Assembly (NCBI GenBank): GCA_916048095.2
Contig: OU696572.1
Span: 9,297,183 to 9,361,182, forward strand
Direction of reading: 5' to 3'
DNA: 64,000 bases
Source: Sacculina carcini
Lineage: Eukaryota; Arthropoda; Thecostraca; Sacculinidae
Under the pieces are notes generated by a model, which was given only the letters and a program-made list of their open reading frames with translations, ran no database searches and had not been told where the DNA came from. Every line of letters begins with the position of its first letter. The first letter of the stretch is position 1. The translations under genes and the position numbers were made by a program. Shown here piece by piece: positions 8,083 to 20,055 of the stretch.

Positions 8083-9450
8083 ACCATCACGTTGGAAATT
8101 TTCTTGTTTACAATTTTGGCTAATTTTTAAATTTTAAAATTAAAAAAAAAAGCTATAGCGGTGAAAAGAAAAAATGAACCCTGAAAAATTCGAAAATTTT
8201 GGTCATTATTCCGCCATCTACTCCTTATAAACCATAAATGATACAGATATACAAATTATATTACTGTGTAGAAAATTTTCTGATCTACTTGTTAGGCTAT
8301 AACTCAAATTCTAAAATTAAATATAAAACATGTAAAAATGACAAAATTACAATCTACATTCATAATTTCATTTTAACTTAAGGCGACCGATTTTATTTAC
8401 TTTTTTCTCTATTTCTCAACAAATAAATATCATACATCTAAATAAATAATACCATCATGCTGGAATTTTTTTTTCTACAACACGGTATAATTTTTAATTT
8501 TCCAAAGTGTATTAAAAAAAAGTTGTGGCGGTGTGAATTCAAAATGACAAAGTCAAAAATGCAAAATTAGCACTGAAAAACGCGAATATTTTGGTCAATA
8601 TTCCGCTATCTATTCCTCATAAACCAGCAATGGCACAGCTATAAAAATTTAACTATTGTGTAGATAAGTATGTGTTCTACAAGAAAAGGTATAATTTATA
8701 CCCACAAATGATACAAAAAACGTGTAAAATTGGCAAAATTCTCAAATACATCCAAAATTACACTTGAACATCGGGTGACTAAAATGTATTCATTTTTCTA
8801 CCCATTTCTCAGTAACTATTTGTTACACATAAAAATAAATTATACCATCGTGCTAGAAATTTTGTTTTCTACAATACGGTCTAATTCTTAATTTTCCAAA
8901 GTGTATTTGAAGGAAGTTAAGGCGGTGTAAAGTCAAAATGTCATGTTGCCAATTTGACAGCTATTATGCGTACTTGCGATTACACATGAATATACACTGA
9001 TTTAATTTCACTGAAGTCCAATCACAATATACGCACTTGCGATTACACAGGAATATACTACTGTGTAGAGAATTTTGTGTTCTACAAGATAAGCTATAAT
9101 GTATACCCACAAATGATACAAAATACGTGTAAAATGGGCAAAATTCTCAAATACATCAAAAATTCACTTGAACACCGGGCGACTAAAATTAATTCATTTT
9201 TATACAATTTATCAGTAACTGTTTGTTACACATAAAAATGATTTATACCATCGTGCTAGAAATCTTGTTTTCTACAATACGGTATAGTTTGTAATTTTCC
9301 AAAGGGTATCTGAAGGAAGTTACGGCGGTGTAAAGTCAAAAGGACATATTGCCAATTTGACAGCTATTATGCGCACTTGCGATTACACAGGAATATACAC
9401 CGATTAAATTTCACTGAAGCCCAATCACAATTAAGAATGCATCATATTAT
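8083..9450. repeat. AT-rich tandem repeat, about 370-400 bp unit
   Basis: The block TACCATCRYGYTRGAAAT...GGCGGTGTAAAGTC recurs at 8083, 8450, 8846 and 9246, so about four diverged units lie head to tail. It is non-coding. The inner units are also present, inverted, at 44275-44590. Confidence 0.75.
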
Positions 9451-12145
9451 CTCCAAGCATGGATGGTGTGGTTTTATTGCGTACAGTTTAATTAATGCTA
9501 CACTATACTGAATATAAAGGCTTTATTGTCCTCAATAACGTTCCGCACGACGGGCGGGAAAAATGCTATTGGGAACAAAGTAAACTACTGAATTTAACTG
9601 TGTAATTTAATTGGTTTAATTTCAAGTTGCATAAGCATAAGTTGCATAAGGATATGGGTTGCAATATCATGTTATGCCAACTTATGCTGTTTTAGCGGAA
9701 GCATTAACCTGGAATTATAGAGATGACAGAAGGTTGCATTGTTTTGATAGTGTTACACTTCTGAATTACTACACACGAAGGACGGGTGTGAATTTGAGCA
9801 GTGTTGAGGGAAAAACATCGTCAATAATTAAAACAAGAATTTAAAAATTTGACTTTTTCTATTGGTCGTTTTTCATCAATTTTCTTTGTGTTTGTTTCGT
9901 GTTTGAGTTCTGAATTATTCCGCACGACGGGCAGCTTTAAATATGAGGCGGGTTGTGGAAAAACAGGTTTTCTGAATTGAAACATAAATTTCACATTTAG
10001 ACTTTTATATTGGCTAAAACTTTCCTATGGGTTTGTTTCTCTTTTTCAATTTGCACTAATTTTTTTCTGAATTGAATATTAATTATATTTTATTAACTGT
10101 TCCGCACGACGGGCGAATTAAATGTATCTATAAAGAGTGGGTTTAAATGATAGCGAGGTATATGATATTTTGCTAGCAGTAAATATTCTAGCGATAAAAG
10201 TAGAATAGCTCTTAAGCAAATGATTTTGGAGAATGATGTGAACCTTTAAATATATTTTGCGATCTGATGATATATGTATTAGGAATAATACATAGCAGAA
10301 TATAGATTGCATAATATAATATCGGCTGTAATATCAAGAGCTGTAATATCGGTGTAATCCAAAAAATAACAACTGTATGAATATGATGCATTAGTGGAAG
10401 CATTAACCGGGAATTATGAGATAATATGATAAGGGTGTATAATTATATCGCATTATGCAACAAATGTGAATTCAGCTGCCTTACAGCTTGGTCCCGATAC
10501 TATATTGGCGGGTTGAGAGAAAAGTATTGGTGGGCCGCGTTTTTGGGACCCCTGGGGTAGATAATCTCAGTCTTCTGATTACAAATTATGATCGCATCAG
10601 TATATTTTGTGATTACAAACTAATAAGTTAAATCACCTCAGACTAGGCTGAGAGCGGTCAAGATTGGATGGTTGGGTTGGGTTGGTTTGACTCAGGTTAT
10701 ATTGGGTTTTAATGATAGCGGAAAATATATAAATTTTAACAATAAATATTATAGCGGTAAAAGTGAAATAGTACTTAAGCAAATGATATTGGGGAATGAT
10801 GTTAAGTAATAAATATAGTTTGGAAACATTCTTATGAAAAGATTTCATCATCTTTCATTGTTTGTCTCGTGTTTGTGTTCTGAATTATACCACACGACGG
10901 GCAGATTTATATATCAGGCGGGTTGAGGGATAATATTTGTCAAAATAAGAACAAAAATATTCACATTTAGACTTTTCTATTGGTTATGATATTTATAGGT
11001 TACATTTTTTGGTTTTCAATTTGTATTCATTATATTTTATGGATTTGATATGAATTTTATTGTATGAATTGTTCCGCACAACGGGTGGGTTTAAAAAAGT
11101 GTTTTTTAGATCATTTTTTCAAATGGTTCATTTAAAAAGGTAATTTTTTGTAAAATAAAAATGTTCCGCGGGCAGCAACTATAGACAATAGAACGTTCAA
11201 TTTCCCCTGTAGAATTAATCCATACACAAAACCAATGGCTTTGACTTCAAATATGAATTTTATTGTATGAATTGTTCCGCACGACGGGCGGGTTTAAAAA
11301 AAGTGTTTCCATTTTTGTTCATTTTTTCAAATGGTTCATTTAAAAACTTTTTTTTAAATAAAAATGCTCCGCGGGCAACAACTATAGACAATAGAACGTT
11401 CAATATTCCCTGTAGAATTAATCCATACACAAAACCAATGGATTTGACTTCAAGATGCAGAACGGATCGTGTTCGAGTTATTAATTATTCAGCACGACGG
11501 GCGGGATTAAAAATGACTCAGGCGGACTGAGGGGAAATATTTTGTCGAAATAAAAATAATTATACTTATAATTTTCAATTGATTAATATTTTTATGAGTG
11601 TACCCTATTTCATTTTTATTTTTCCATATTTTTATGAATTGAATATGAATTTCATGTTATGAATTGCTCCACACAACGGGCGGGTTTTAATGCTATATAT
11701 ATACATAAAGAAGAAATTATCTGTCTGTCTGTGTATGTATGCTTGAATATGAGGTGACATAATTGCGCTGGTTCATGGTTCGCTGTTTCAATGATCATGG
11801 GCTTCAAACGCAAACGAAGCGATGGCTCATTTTTATGAAATAAAAATGTCCCGCGGGCAGCAATAAAACGTTCAATTTCACCGTGTAGAATGAATTCATA
11901 TACAAAACTAATGGATTTGACTTCAAGAACCAGAACGGATGGTGTTCGAGTTCTGAATTATTGCTCACGTCGGGCGGGTTTAAATGTGAGGCGGGCTGAG
12001 TGAAAATATTTTGTCAAAATAAAATTTAAAATATTGAAATTTAGACTTTTTAATTGATTAAGGTTTTCATGAGTTTGCCTTATTTATTTTTAATTTGCAA
12101 TATTTTTATGAATTGCTCCGCACAACGGGCGGGTTTTAATGCTAG
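8722..12145 (+). repeat. left arm of large inverted repeat
   Basis: This region reappears as reverse complement at 40198-44590. A 195-bp stretch (10118-10312) appears unchanged in 43603-43797, while a second right-arm copy near 41775 is clearly more diverged. There is no coding sequence. The inner edge is marked by TTTTAATGCTAG (ending 12145), after which the copies diverge. Confidence 0.8.
9541..12145 (+). repeat. array of a dispersed GC-rich motif
   Basis: The motif TTCCGCACGACGGGCGGG or a near variant is followed by TTTAAA-like sequence. It occurs near 9541, 9918, 10101, 10893, 11072, 11274, 11490, 11667, 11963 and 12117, in an otherwise AT-rich stretch. The spacing is about 150-800 bp. 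CCGC and GCGG can pair as a small hairpin. The function is unknown. Confidence 0.75.
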
Positions 12146-12666
12146 TTATTACATAAATGCTGGTATTCACCTAATAATGGTGTTGTAATTGGTCTTGTGT
12201 GACAGTGATTCTGGTCACCAATTAGCAATGTCTATACACCGCACTGCACGGCGTGTTCAAAACTGAACACGTTCCATAATGTACAGTTAAAACCGTCCCG
12301 GTAGCTGTTGTTTATGTGAGTGTGCATGTTTGAGCGGACACAGTGTCACGAGCGGCAGCATAGTGGCACGATGAGGTGGTCGTGTGATATTTGCACGAGA
12401 TTTTTTAGAGTGCCTGAACGTGCTCAATTGCCCGCCATATCGATGAATTTCAGTTGTGCGAGTTCCAGTGACTGTTTCTGTGTCAGTTGCTATCATATGG
12501 TGTGCGCTGTTTATACGTGATATGAGCCAAGTGAGTTTTCTAAATGAGCTAGGGAATGAATGAGAAACGCGGTGAGAATATATTGCAAGCACATGACTAG
12601 CAACAACAACAAATACAGCAAAAACAACAAGTGAACTAGCAAGTTTCAAGCGATGATTAGCAATCT
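12146..12666. other. no gene recognised between arm and transposase
   Basis: A sharp sequence change follows CTAG at 12145. No open frame with an ATG and recognisable family is seen. It may be the 3' non-coding part of the transposase element. Confidence 0.4.
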
Positions 12667-13716
12667 TCAAGGCATTTCTACAAGATCTTCCTGCAGAATG
12701 GCCGCTGAGTAGTACTTCTCCACTCTGCAGGTGTAAGTTTGCAAGTGCGACGTTTCTATGTTACTGATGGCCTGCAGGGCGATTTCTTCCATTGCGCTGA
12801 TGCGCTGTTCGGCCATTGAGACTCCACAGTCACCGTGACCAGTCACACCAGTGATTTCGTCCATCCGTTGTCTCAGCTGCCGCTTGATATTGCTCTTCAG
12901 AGAGCTCCATAATAGCTCTATGGGGTTGAGAAGGTATGAATATGGAGCAAGTCGAAGCAGTCCACAATACTCCTGACTAGGAAAAAAATTATCCAGGCTG
13001 CTGTGTGCCGGCGCGTTGTCCATAATTATTGTGGGCCGGTGACTTTCAGCATCTCTGCATGCCTGCATCAATGACTGCAACCATTGCACACAGTCTTGCT
13101 TTTTAAATGCTCCTCTCTTCGTGGAGATTAGCACTACTCGTGAGCTTGTCATGACCCCGATTATATGGAGGTTGGCTCCTTTGCTGGTCGGTAAAACAAC
13201 TGAAAGTCTGGCACCGATCCTGGACCGGCCCTGACTCCTCCTGCAGTATAAATGAAAATTGGTTTCGTCGACCCATACTGGAGTGCCGCCTTCAGACCGC
13301 ACCTTGAACAATGCCTCCATGTATGCGGCCCTTTTCATTTTATTTTCACTCGAATTAATTTTGTCGACAGTGGGCCGCACATTTTTTAGCGAAAACATCT
13401 CGCCGTCCAACCAGTTTCTTATGGTGTTGACGCACACCTGGCATCCGAATTGTGACCTGGTAATGGTCTGGAGCTCTTCCAACGTGGTGGACGGTGATTT
13501 CTCCACCGCCGAAACCAATGTCGTCAACATTTCAGGTGTCTTTTTGATATGGTTCCCGCCTCTTGGCTTTACTGTGTCCTGGTTCTTTTTCAACCAATTG
13601 TAGGCTGTTTTTACATTTACACCAAGAGTTCTGGCGACGCCTTTCCAATTACCTTCATTTCGAAAAGCTTCAATAATTCTTTTTCTGTCTTTTTCATTAA
13701 TTTTGTTGTACTTCAT
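12667..13716 (-). CDS. Tc1/mariner-IS630-type DDE transposase
   Basis: 349 residues, uninterrupted. The N terminus is a helix-turn-helix (RIIEAFRNEGNWKGVARTLG followed by NVKTAYNWLKK) that would bind transposon ends. The DDE_3-type catalytic core follows: first Asp in PVWVDETNFHLYC, second Asp in TIIMDNAPAHSS, and Glu in YLLNPIELLWSSLK, with 33 residues between the second Asp and the Glu by my count. The length and motif order fit cut-and-paste transposases of this superfamily. I could not find its terminal inverted repeats. It lies between the left arm of the large inverted repeat and a 21-bp minisatellite. Intactness suggests recent activity or use by a non-autonomous family. Confidence 0.88.
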   Translation of the reverse strand: MKYNKINEKDRKRIIEAFRNEGNWKGVARTLGVNVKTAYNWLKKNQDTVKPRGGNHIKKTPEMLTTLVSAVEKSPSTTLEELQTITRSQFGCQVCVNTIRNWLDGEMFSLKNVRPTVDKINSSENKMKRAAYMEALFKVRSEGGTPVWVDETNFHLYCRRSQGRSRIGARLSVVLPTSKGANLHIIGVMTSSRVVLISTKRGAFKKQDCVQWLQSLMQACRDAESHRPTIIMDNAPAHSSLDNFFPSQEYCGLLRLAPYSYLLNPIELLWSSLKSNIKRQLRQRMDEITGVTGHGDCGVSMAEQRISAMEEIALQAISNIETSHLQTYTCRVEKYYSAAILQEDLVEMP

Positions 13717-13990
13717 TTTTACTAAAAATGTAAATCCAACTCCAGAACAATTGCCAACTCAGTTTCGACTGTTGAATATTTAGTCAAGTTTCTGCTCAAA
13801 GTTTTTTGTAGTGTTTCCAGTTTTCAGCCACATATTTACAGAAACTTATGATTTTACGTTAAGTTTTTTGTTTCAACAAAAATTTGAACACTAAATTATT
13901 TAAATTGATTAATATATGATGAAAATATTATTAGCATAAATAAAATATGTATTATTATACAATAAAAAAAATTACTGCGCTGATTAACTC

Positions 13991-14203
13991 AGTTTTCATT
14001 TGGTTTAAGTATATTTTTCTTTGGATTAAGTCTATTTTCATTTTGATTAAGTCTATTTTCATTTTGATTAACTCTATTTTCATTTGGATTAAGTCTATTT
14101 TCATTTGGATTAACTCTATTTTCATTTGGATTAAGTCTATTTTCATTTTGATTAACTCTATTTTCATTTGGATTAAGTCTATTTTCATTTGGATTAACTC
14201 TAT
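13991..14203. repeat. 21-bp minisatellite with 42-bp higher order
   Basis: About ten units of ATTTTCATTTGGATTAAGTCT-type sequence, many alternating AAGTCT with AACTCT, giving a 42-bp double unit. Because 21 is a multiple of three, several frames on both strands stay open and give artificial 7-residue repeat peptides (IFIWIKS); these are not genes. Confidence 0.9.
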
Positions 14204-14574
14204 TTGCAAATGATATAGTGTCCGCCACTAGTTGCTTCGTATGAAAGGCCAGGCAACCACATTGAGCAACTGATCCGTTGAGCGAAATTTGAAAGCACGT
14301 GACATAGCAACCATGGATCCTCCAGTCTGTTGTTTCTCACAGGTCTTTTTTATGTACCAACCGGGCAGTAGGATAGGCCGATTGTTTAATTGATGTCAGG
14401 TAGATTTCGCAGATATTTCGAAAATATATATTGTATTGCGATTAATATAATTAATCTAATCTAATATAAATATAAGTTTTTCCAGGAGTTAAATATTAAA
14501 TGTATTTAAATATTGCATTTTTCAATAACTTAAGAGCGCGTGATGAGTATTTTACACCAGGTATAATAGTAAAT

Positions 14575-14742
14575 TAAATACGAATCTTATTGTTTTTATG
14601 TTGTATGTGTGGCTATGCCGTGGGTATAAACACAAATACAAGCTCAAAATTTAATACAATTGTAAGGCATAAGCCGAAACGGATTGTTTCGGAACGCGTA
14701 GCCTGTATGTACGGGAAAGGTCTATAATCCAATATAATTCAA
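14575..14742 (-). repeat. about 170-bp repeat, inverted partner at 19575
   Basis: The reverse complement of this block closely matches 19575-19745 (and its duplicate near 44957). It includes CCGAAACGGATTGTTTCGG, itself a short palindrome. Homology ends abruptly on both sides. The family is unknown. Confidence 0.7.
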
Positions 14743-17280
14743 GGGACCATTGACTATTTTCTTGGAACTGTTCAGATATTGACGAGGCTCTTCGAAGGAA
14801 CAGTCGGCGGTAATCGATGACCGCCTTTTTGAGTATTTACGGTTTTTGCCTTTTAAGATTGTTTATTGATTTTATGTTTGTCTGATACTCATATTCATAT
14901 CACTCACCCTCACGCCTACTTATTTCATCGCTCCATTGCTTTCATATACTTTGTTTTTATTTCTATTAGATATTAACGGACCGGAAAAACTCGCAATGGC
15001 GTAGAAATATCCCAATACACTAAAAAAGTCGGTATAACTCATCAGAACTGACTTGGGTAGGTGTAATTATATGTTGACAATTATTTAATAGTATGGCGTT
15101 GGTTTTAGCATCGAGCGTTGTGTGCGTCGTGTGTGATTGCGTGTATGTATATGGTATAAGGTATGTGTGTTCGGGTGAGTGTCAGAGCGGTGATCAGCTG
15201 GCCTGAAGCCTGGCCTCAAGCTACATGAAGCTGACCTGTGCTGGCAGTGTGTTTGGAGCCTTAGTGGCAGTGTGACCTTTGTGACCTTGTGACCTTAGTG
15301 GCAGTGTGTTTGGAAGTGTGTGGGTTGTCGGTGTTGAGTTATTGTTTTTCATTGTGTTCGAGAGTCTGTTGTTATTCATATTTATTGTATTGCTTCTTCG
15401 TGTACAATATATTCTACACTTATTTCAAAGATCATTTGATAAAAGTATACGAAAACAAAAAGATTTATCAATAAATATCCCAGGAGACTGTTTGAAAGTG
15501 CTCCGGGTTCGGTGTTTTATGTTTTTTCCATCGAGAAAACCCATGTTTTTTTGAAAGATGGACTTAATGATGTGGATATTTGAGATAATTTGTCAGCAGA
15601 ACAAAAAAAATTCATTAAGTAATCATGTGTTTTTCTATATAAAAAACAATGTTTTCTATATTAAAAAAAATGCAATCATGATTATAAAACTCGTTTTAAA
15701 TTCTTTTTATTAATGTACAGATTCAGAAAATCCTGACAGCAGAACAAGACAAATGACAAACGATCTATTGACAAACGTATATTTAAACTAACGCTTTTTG
15801 AATGAAACAATTACTTCTAAAACAGTCTCTATGGAAAATTGATTTGATGTACGTTCAAATTCTTTTTGTATATCAATTAGCCTGCTGGTATAAGCGGCTG
15901 GTTAAACCACTTCCCTGGCGAGGTGAGACGGATGGGTTCGTTTCTTAAAGTGATAGCCCAAATGCCGCAAGGCGGGTTTCGTGTGCGCGCAGTCGTACAG
16001 TTTTCTGTGCTGGCCGTGACTGCGAAAACCCGTGTGGCGGCTGGACCTGCGGTGCGCCAGCCGGGGCCGTGAGGCTTTGCCCCCGCAAAATTACACGCGA
16101 ACACAGCCTTCTCTACTGCTGTGTTTAAATGCGTAATTATATATAAACCACTTGATTAAAACTCTTTTTTCAAACCATGTTTTTTTTCAAAATCGATTTT
16201 TTTGAAAGACGATTTTCGTATATGTAGAGATTTTGAAAAAAATGCCGACGAATCAAGAAAACTTGAACCAGATTAATAGTTTTGTATCAATAACCTGTTT
16301 TTAGAACTGGTTTTATGGATGATGGTTTTGTGGTGCGACACAACTTCCGTCTAGCCCCACCTCCCGACCCTACCAGCTGTGTGTACTCCTGTTTGTTTGT
16401 ATGTTTGTGTGCCATGTTTGTCCATGTCACCCGCCATATTCGTCACCGTCACCCGCATATTTCAGTTTCTATATACGCCACTGTCAGATTCACTCACGGC
16501 CGGTGTCATCGCTCGGCCGGTGCCCAACCAAACATTATCTTACCTAACCTAGCCAAGCCTCACCTACCCTGCCATAAACTTCAAATAGCTGATAAAAATT
16601 TTCAAAGATGATCACTCACATAACTCAGTTTCTAGATACGCCACTGTCAGATTCACTATAATAGTTCTAAAATAGTTCCACCAATCACAGTAGCCTACGT
16701 GCTCGCGTGATCACATAGCGACCAAACAGGCTGCTATATTTGTCTGATTTTATTGCCTGGCAAATCGTGTTACAATTTTAATACGCGGTCGGGTCGATGC
16801 ACACGCACGGCCAAGTTTATTTAAGTCCCGTCGCCTCGATGCGCGGGCAGTTGGACTTGTACTTTGGCAATAGCGTGACTGACAGGGCTACTCTGTGTCT
16901 CGCTCGCCTTGCGTCAATTCCACCCTAGCATCGTCTGACACATTGTGTTGGACAACGTGCTCGTTGCGATTGCCGCGCATTGGCCTAGGCTATTACTTGT
17001 ATTATTTGTAACGGTGCAGTAGCTGTTTCAGTGGAGGACTCGCTACACCACTGTTACGGAATTCTGTGTCGCGGCCTTCGCGCCGAGGTTTTGCTGGTCT
17101 GCGGCCTTGTGATATTAATTGTACGATGGTTACCATGTTTTTATCATGTATCTGATGTGCTACACCGCTCTTTGTTATGTGCGCGCTCTAAACGAGCTAT
17201 CGCGTAACAATCTTAACAATTCCGCTTTTCTTCATGGCACATTTTTGGCGCATAAACACGCTACTGTTCGTCATGTTATA
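14743..17280. other. no gene recognised; GC-rich island inside
   Basis: Mostly AT-rich with no supported gene. 15880-16100 is a sharply GC-rich block without recognised coding content. Around 15270-15297 TGACCT occurs three times in close succession (nuclear-receptor half-sites by sequence; chance is possible). Confidence 0.45.
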
Positions 17281-18210
17281 AAAAAAACCTACACTTGATC
17301 CTACTGTTCCTAGCAATTACCGTCCTATCTCGCTCCTCAGTCTTCCTTCTTAGCTTATTGAGCGCGCCATTTTCCTCCAACTCTCACCTTACATATGTAA
17401 GTTCCTTGATCCTTGTCAATCCGGTTTCTGTTCCTCTCATTCTACTGAATCAGTCTTAATTTCACTTTGCAATGATGTTTTCTTTCACTTCTCTTCCCGT
17501 CGCTCAGTTCTGCTTGTTCTCCTTGACCTGTCTTCTGCCTTCGATCTCGTAAATCATTCCATCCTCGTTCGTGATCTTGCCTCCCTTGGTGTGACTTCCA
17601 CTGCTTTTTCCCTCCTCCAATCTCATCTTGATGGTAGAAACTACACTGTTAGTTTCAACACTTTCTCTTCTGATCCTGTTAGTCTATGTTCTGACGTTCC
17701 TCAGGGTTCTGTTCTTGGTCCCTTATTGTTTAATCTATATATGTCTTCTCTCTGTCCTATTTTTCGTCAGCATTCCATTAATTTCAAGGTCTACGCTGAT
17801 GACATACAAGTCTTATGTACAATTCCTTCTTCCACTTCCACTTCATCAATCGTGGCTTCTCTCTGACTTGCTCTTTGAAATTTCCTCCTGAACTGCGTCT
17901 CGTCAACTATTTCTAAACATTTCTAAATCTGAATTTCTTGTCTTTCACCATACTCGTCTCTCTCCACCACTCCTTCCTTGTCCCATTTCATCCTCTGTTC
18001 GTAATATTGGTGCTATCTTTTTTCATCTCTCTCATTCTCGGACAATATCACTTCTGTTGCTCGCACTTGCCGTCTTATTCTACGTTCACTCTATCCTATT
18101 CGTCCATTTCTTGATAGATACTCTGCTGTCAGTCTTACTCATGACCTCATATCCTCAAGACTCGACTACTGTAACTGAACTCAAAGTTCTCCAACGAGCC
18201 GCCGCCGGTG
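17281..18210 (+). pseudogene. LINE reverse transcriptase fragment
   Basis: Degenerate RT of a non-LTR retrotransposon. The order is SNYRPISLLSL, then QSGFCSSHSTESVL, LLDLSSAFDLVNHSIL (motif A), SDVPQGSVLGPLLFNLYM (motif B) and KVYADDIQ (motif C, YADD), followed by KSEFLVFHHT. There is a stop soon after the first motif and frameshifts after 17870. Endonuclease and ORF1 are absent, so it is 5'-truncated. The motif wording resembles L2/Rex-like LINEs, which is an inference. Confidence 0.82.
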
Positions 18211-18440
18211 CGTAAGCACACGGATGCTTAGCAATGTAGCCCTTCACACGAGGCAGCTGCGGTTGTCGGTGGCGGCAACCGATTTTTTCGGTTGCTCTCT
18301 CGGGCAACCAGTGGTGGACACCGAAGCTGCCGCCACCGCTTGGTTAACATTGTTTCCAATAGGAGCTTTCACACGAGGACACTGAGTGGCGCCACTCAGT
18401 ATGGTTCAGCGTGTATTCAGCGCGTGCAATATGATCTAGC
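18211..18440. repeat. possible DNA-transposon remnant
   Basis: GC-richer segment in which TTCACACGAGG occurs twice (about 18244 and 18367) and imperfect inverted GGTGGCGGC/GCCGCCACC blocks face each other. Neither TIRs nor a coding region can be fixed. Confidence 0.3.
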
Positions 18441-18489
18441 ACGCCTTCAGTGCTGATTCAGTGTATTAAGTGTTGTGTATTCAGGGGTA

Positions 18490-19095
18490 GTTGAGAAATT
18501 TAGGGGTTTTGTTGAGAAATCATATTTATTGTTGTTGCTGTTTATTGAATCATATTTATTCTTGTTGTTGTATATTGAATCATATTTATTGTTGTTGCTG
18601 TATATTGAATCATATTTATTGTTGTCGTAGTTTATTGAATCATATTTATTGGTATTATTGTTCATTGAATCATATTTATTTGTGTTGTTGTTACTTATTG
18701 AATCATATTTATATTTATTGTTGGATGTTTCTTATTGAATCATATTTATTGTTCTTGATTGTTATTTATTACTTACTTATTAGTATTTACTCATATTTAT
18801 CGATGGCTGTTATTTACTGAATCACATATTTATTGTTGATTGTTATTATTTATTGAGGAACGTGGGCGGAGTGACATTATGTATTGTTATCGGAGGATGG
18901 TTTATTATTTATTGTTATTTATTTATTATTTTCTTTCCAACTCTCTTTCTAAACTTTTTTCTTTTCGAACTCTTTTTCTCTCTGAATCTTTTGGGCGCTT
19001 CCGGTGAATGGGGCCACCTTAGGGTGGTAATAGTGCCTGCACTCTTTCCATGCTACTGGATTCGCCTGTAATTAATAATAATAATAATAATTGAA
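18490..19095 (+). repeat. interspersed repeat with 30-bp minisatellite and (AAT)n tail, copy 1
   Basis: It begins with about six 30-bp units (TATTGAATCATATTTATTGT plus a TGTTGCTGTT-like end). It continues through a unique body containing GGGGCCACCTTAGGGTGG and ends in GTAATTAATAATAATAAT. The same order is found at 34820-35875 plus 37448-37473, so it is one dispersed family. The (AAT)n end is like a LINE or SINE tail. Confidence 0.75.
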
Positions 19096-19574
19096 ATGGA
19101 GCAAATTGATTGTCGTGATATAATTGATAGAATAAATGCTATGAAATATATACTATATAATAAATAGGGTAGTTTTCCTCCGTGTTTATTCACATAAATC
19201 TCCAAGGAATTTCTCAACTCACTATACATTTTTGTCAAGATTTTCAAATTCCAATTCCATCAACGCCAAAATCATCCCTGCCTCCACTGATACCATATTT
19301 ACAACTAAAATAAACCATTTTGAATAACACCTGGAAATTGATTCTGACACTTTCAATTTATATTCAGGCTGAATAAAAGTGGCTACAATATCGTATAGTC
19401 AGACTTGAAATCACAGTTTATTTCGACTTTTATGTCCAATTTGTTGGCTAGAGACGACGGGAAATTATAATAATTGTCGAGTATTATTGTTAATTGTAAC
19501 AAATTAATTATTACGTTTAGAACATTGAATTCATAATCTGTAAAACATGCTCGTATACAATACTTATATTTATC

Positions 19575-19745
19575 CTCACTTGAATTATATTGGATTATAG
19601 ACCTTTACCGTGCATACAGGCTACGCGTTCCGAAACAAGCCGTTTCGGCTTATGCCTTACAATTGTATTAACTTTTGAGCTTGTATTTGTGTTTATACCC
19701 ACGGCATAGCCACACATATAACACAAACATAATAAAATTCGTATT
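19575..19745 (+). repeat. partner of inverted 170-bp repeat
   Basis: Reverse complement of 14575-14742, about 4.8 kb away. It lies directly upstream of the AT-rich leader of the LINE. Confidence 0.7.
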
Positions 19746-19749
19746 GAAT

Positions 19750-19895
19750 TTAATATACATAGTTATATTATTTAATATACATAGTTTAATTTTATATACA
19801 TAGTTTAAAATTAATATACATAGTTGAAATTTGATATGCATAGTTATATTATTTAATATACATAGTTATATATTTAATTTAATATATATAGTTAT
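19750..19895 (+). repeat. ATATACATAGTT minisatellite
   Basis: The core TTAATATACATAGTT recurs roughly eight times with variation in spacing. A short (TG)n tract follows. It is repeated in copy 2 at 45132-45277. Confidence 0.7.
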
Positions 19896-20055
19896 ATGTA
19901 TATATGTGTATGTGTGTGTATATGTGTGTGTGTGTGTGTCACTTGTTGTGTGGCTGTTGTGGTGGACGGTTGTGTTTGAGCGAGTGACCTGTGATCGGTG
20001 TGTGTTGACTGTTGGTTGTGGTGGACGCTGTGTGTAAACGAGCGACCTGTGAACG

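Noticed and set aside
12287..12670. 127-codon minus-strand frame after the transposase, hydrophobic start
   Set aside because: It has no ATG at the start (TTG), overlaps the transposase end and has no recognisable family.
13947..14228. Open frames of about 80 residues on both strands with 7-residue periodicity
   Set aside because: A 21-bp tandem repeat keeps frames open automatically; no start context or family.
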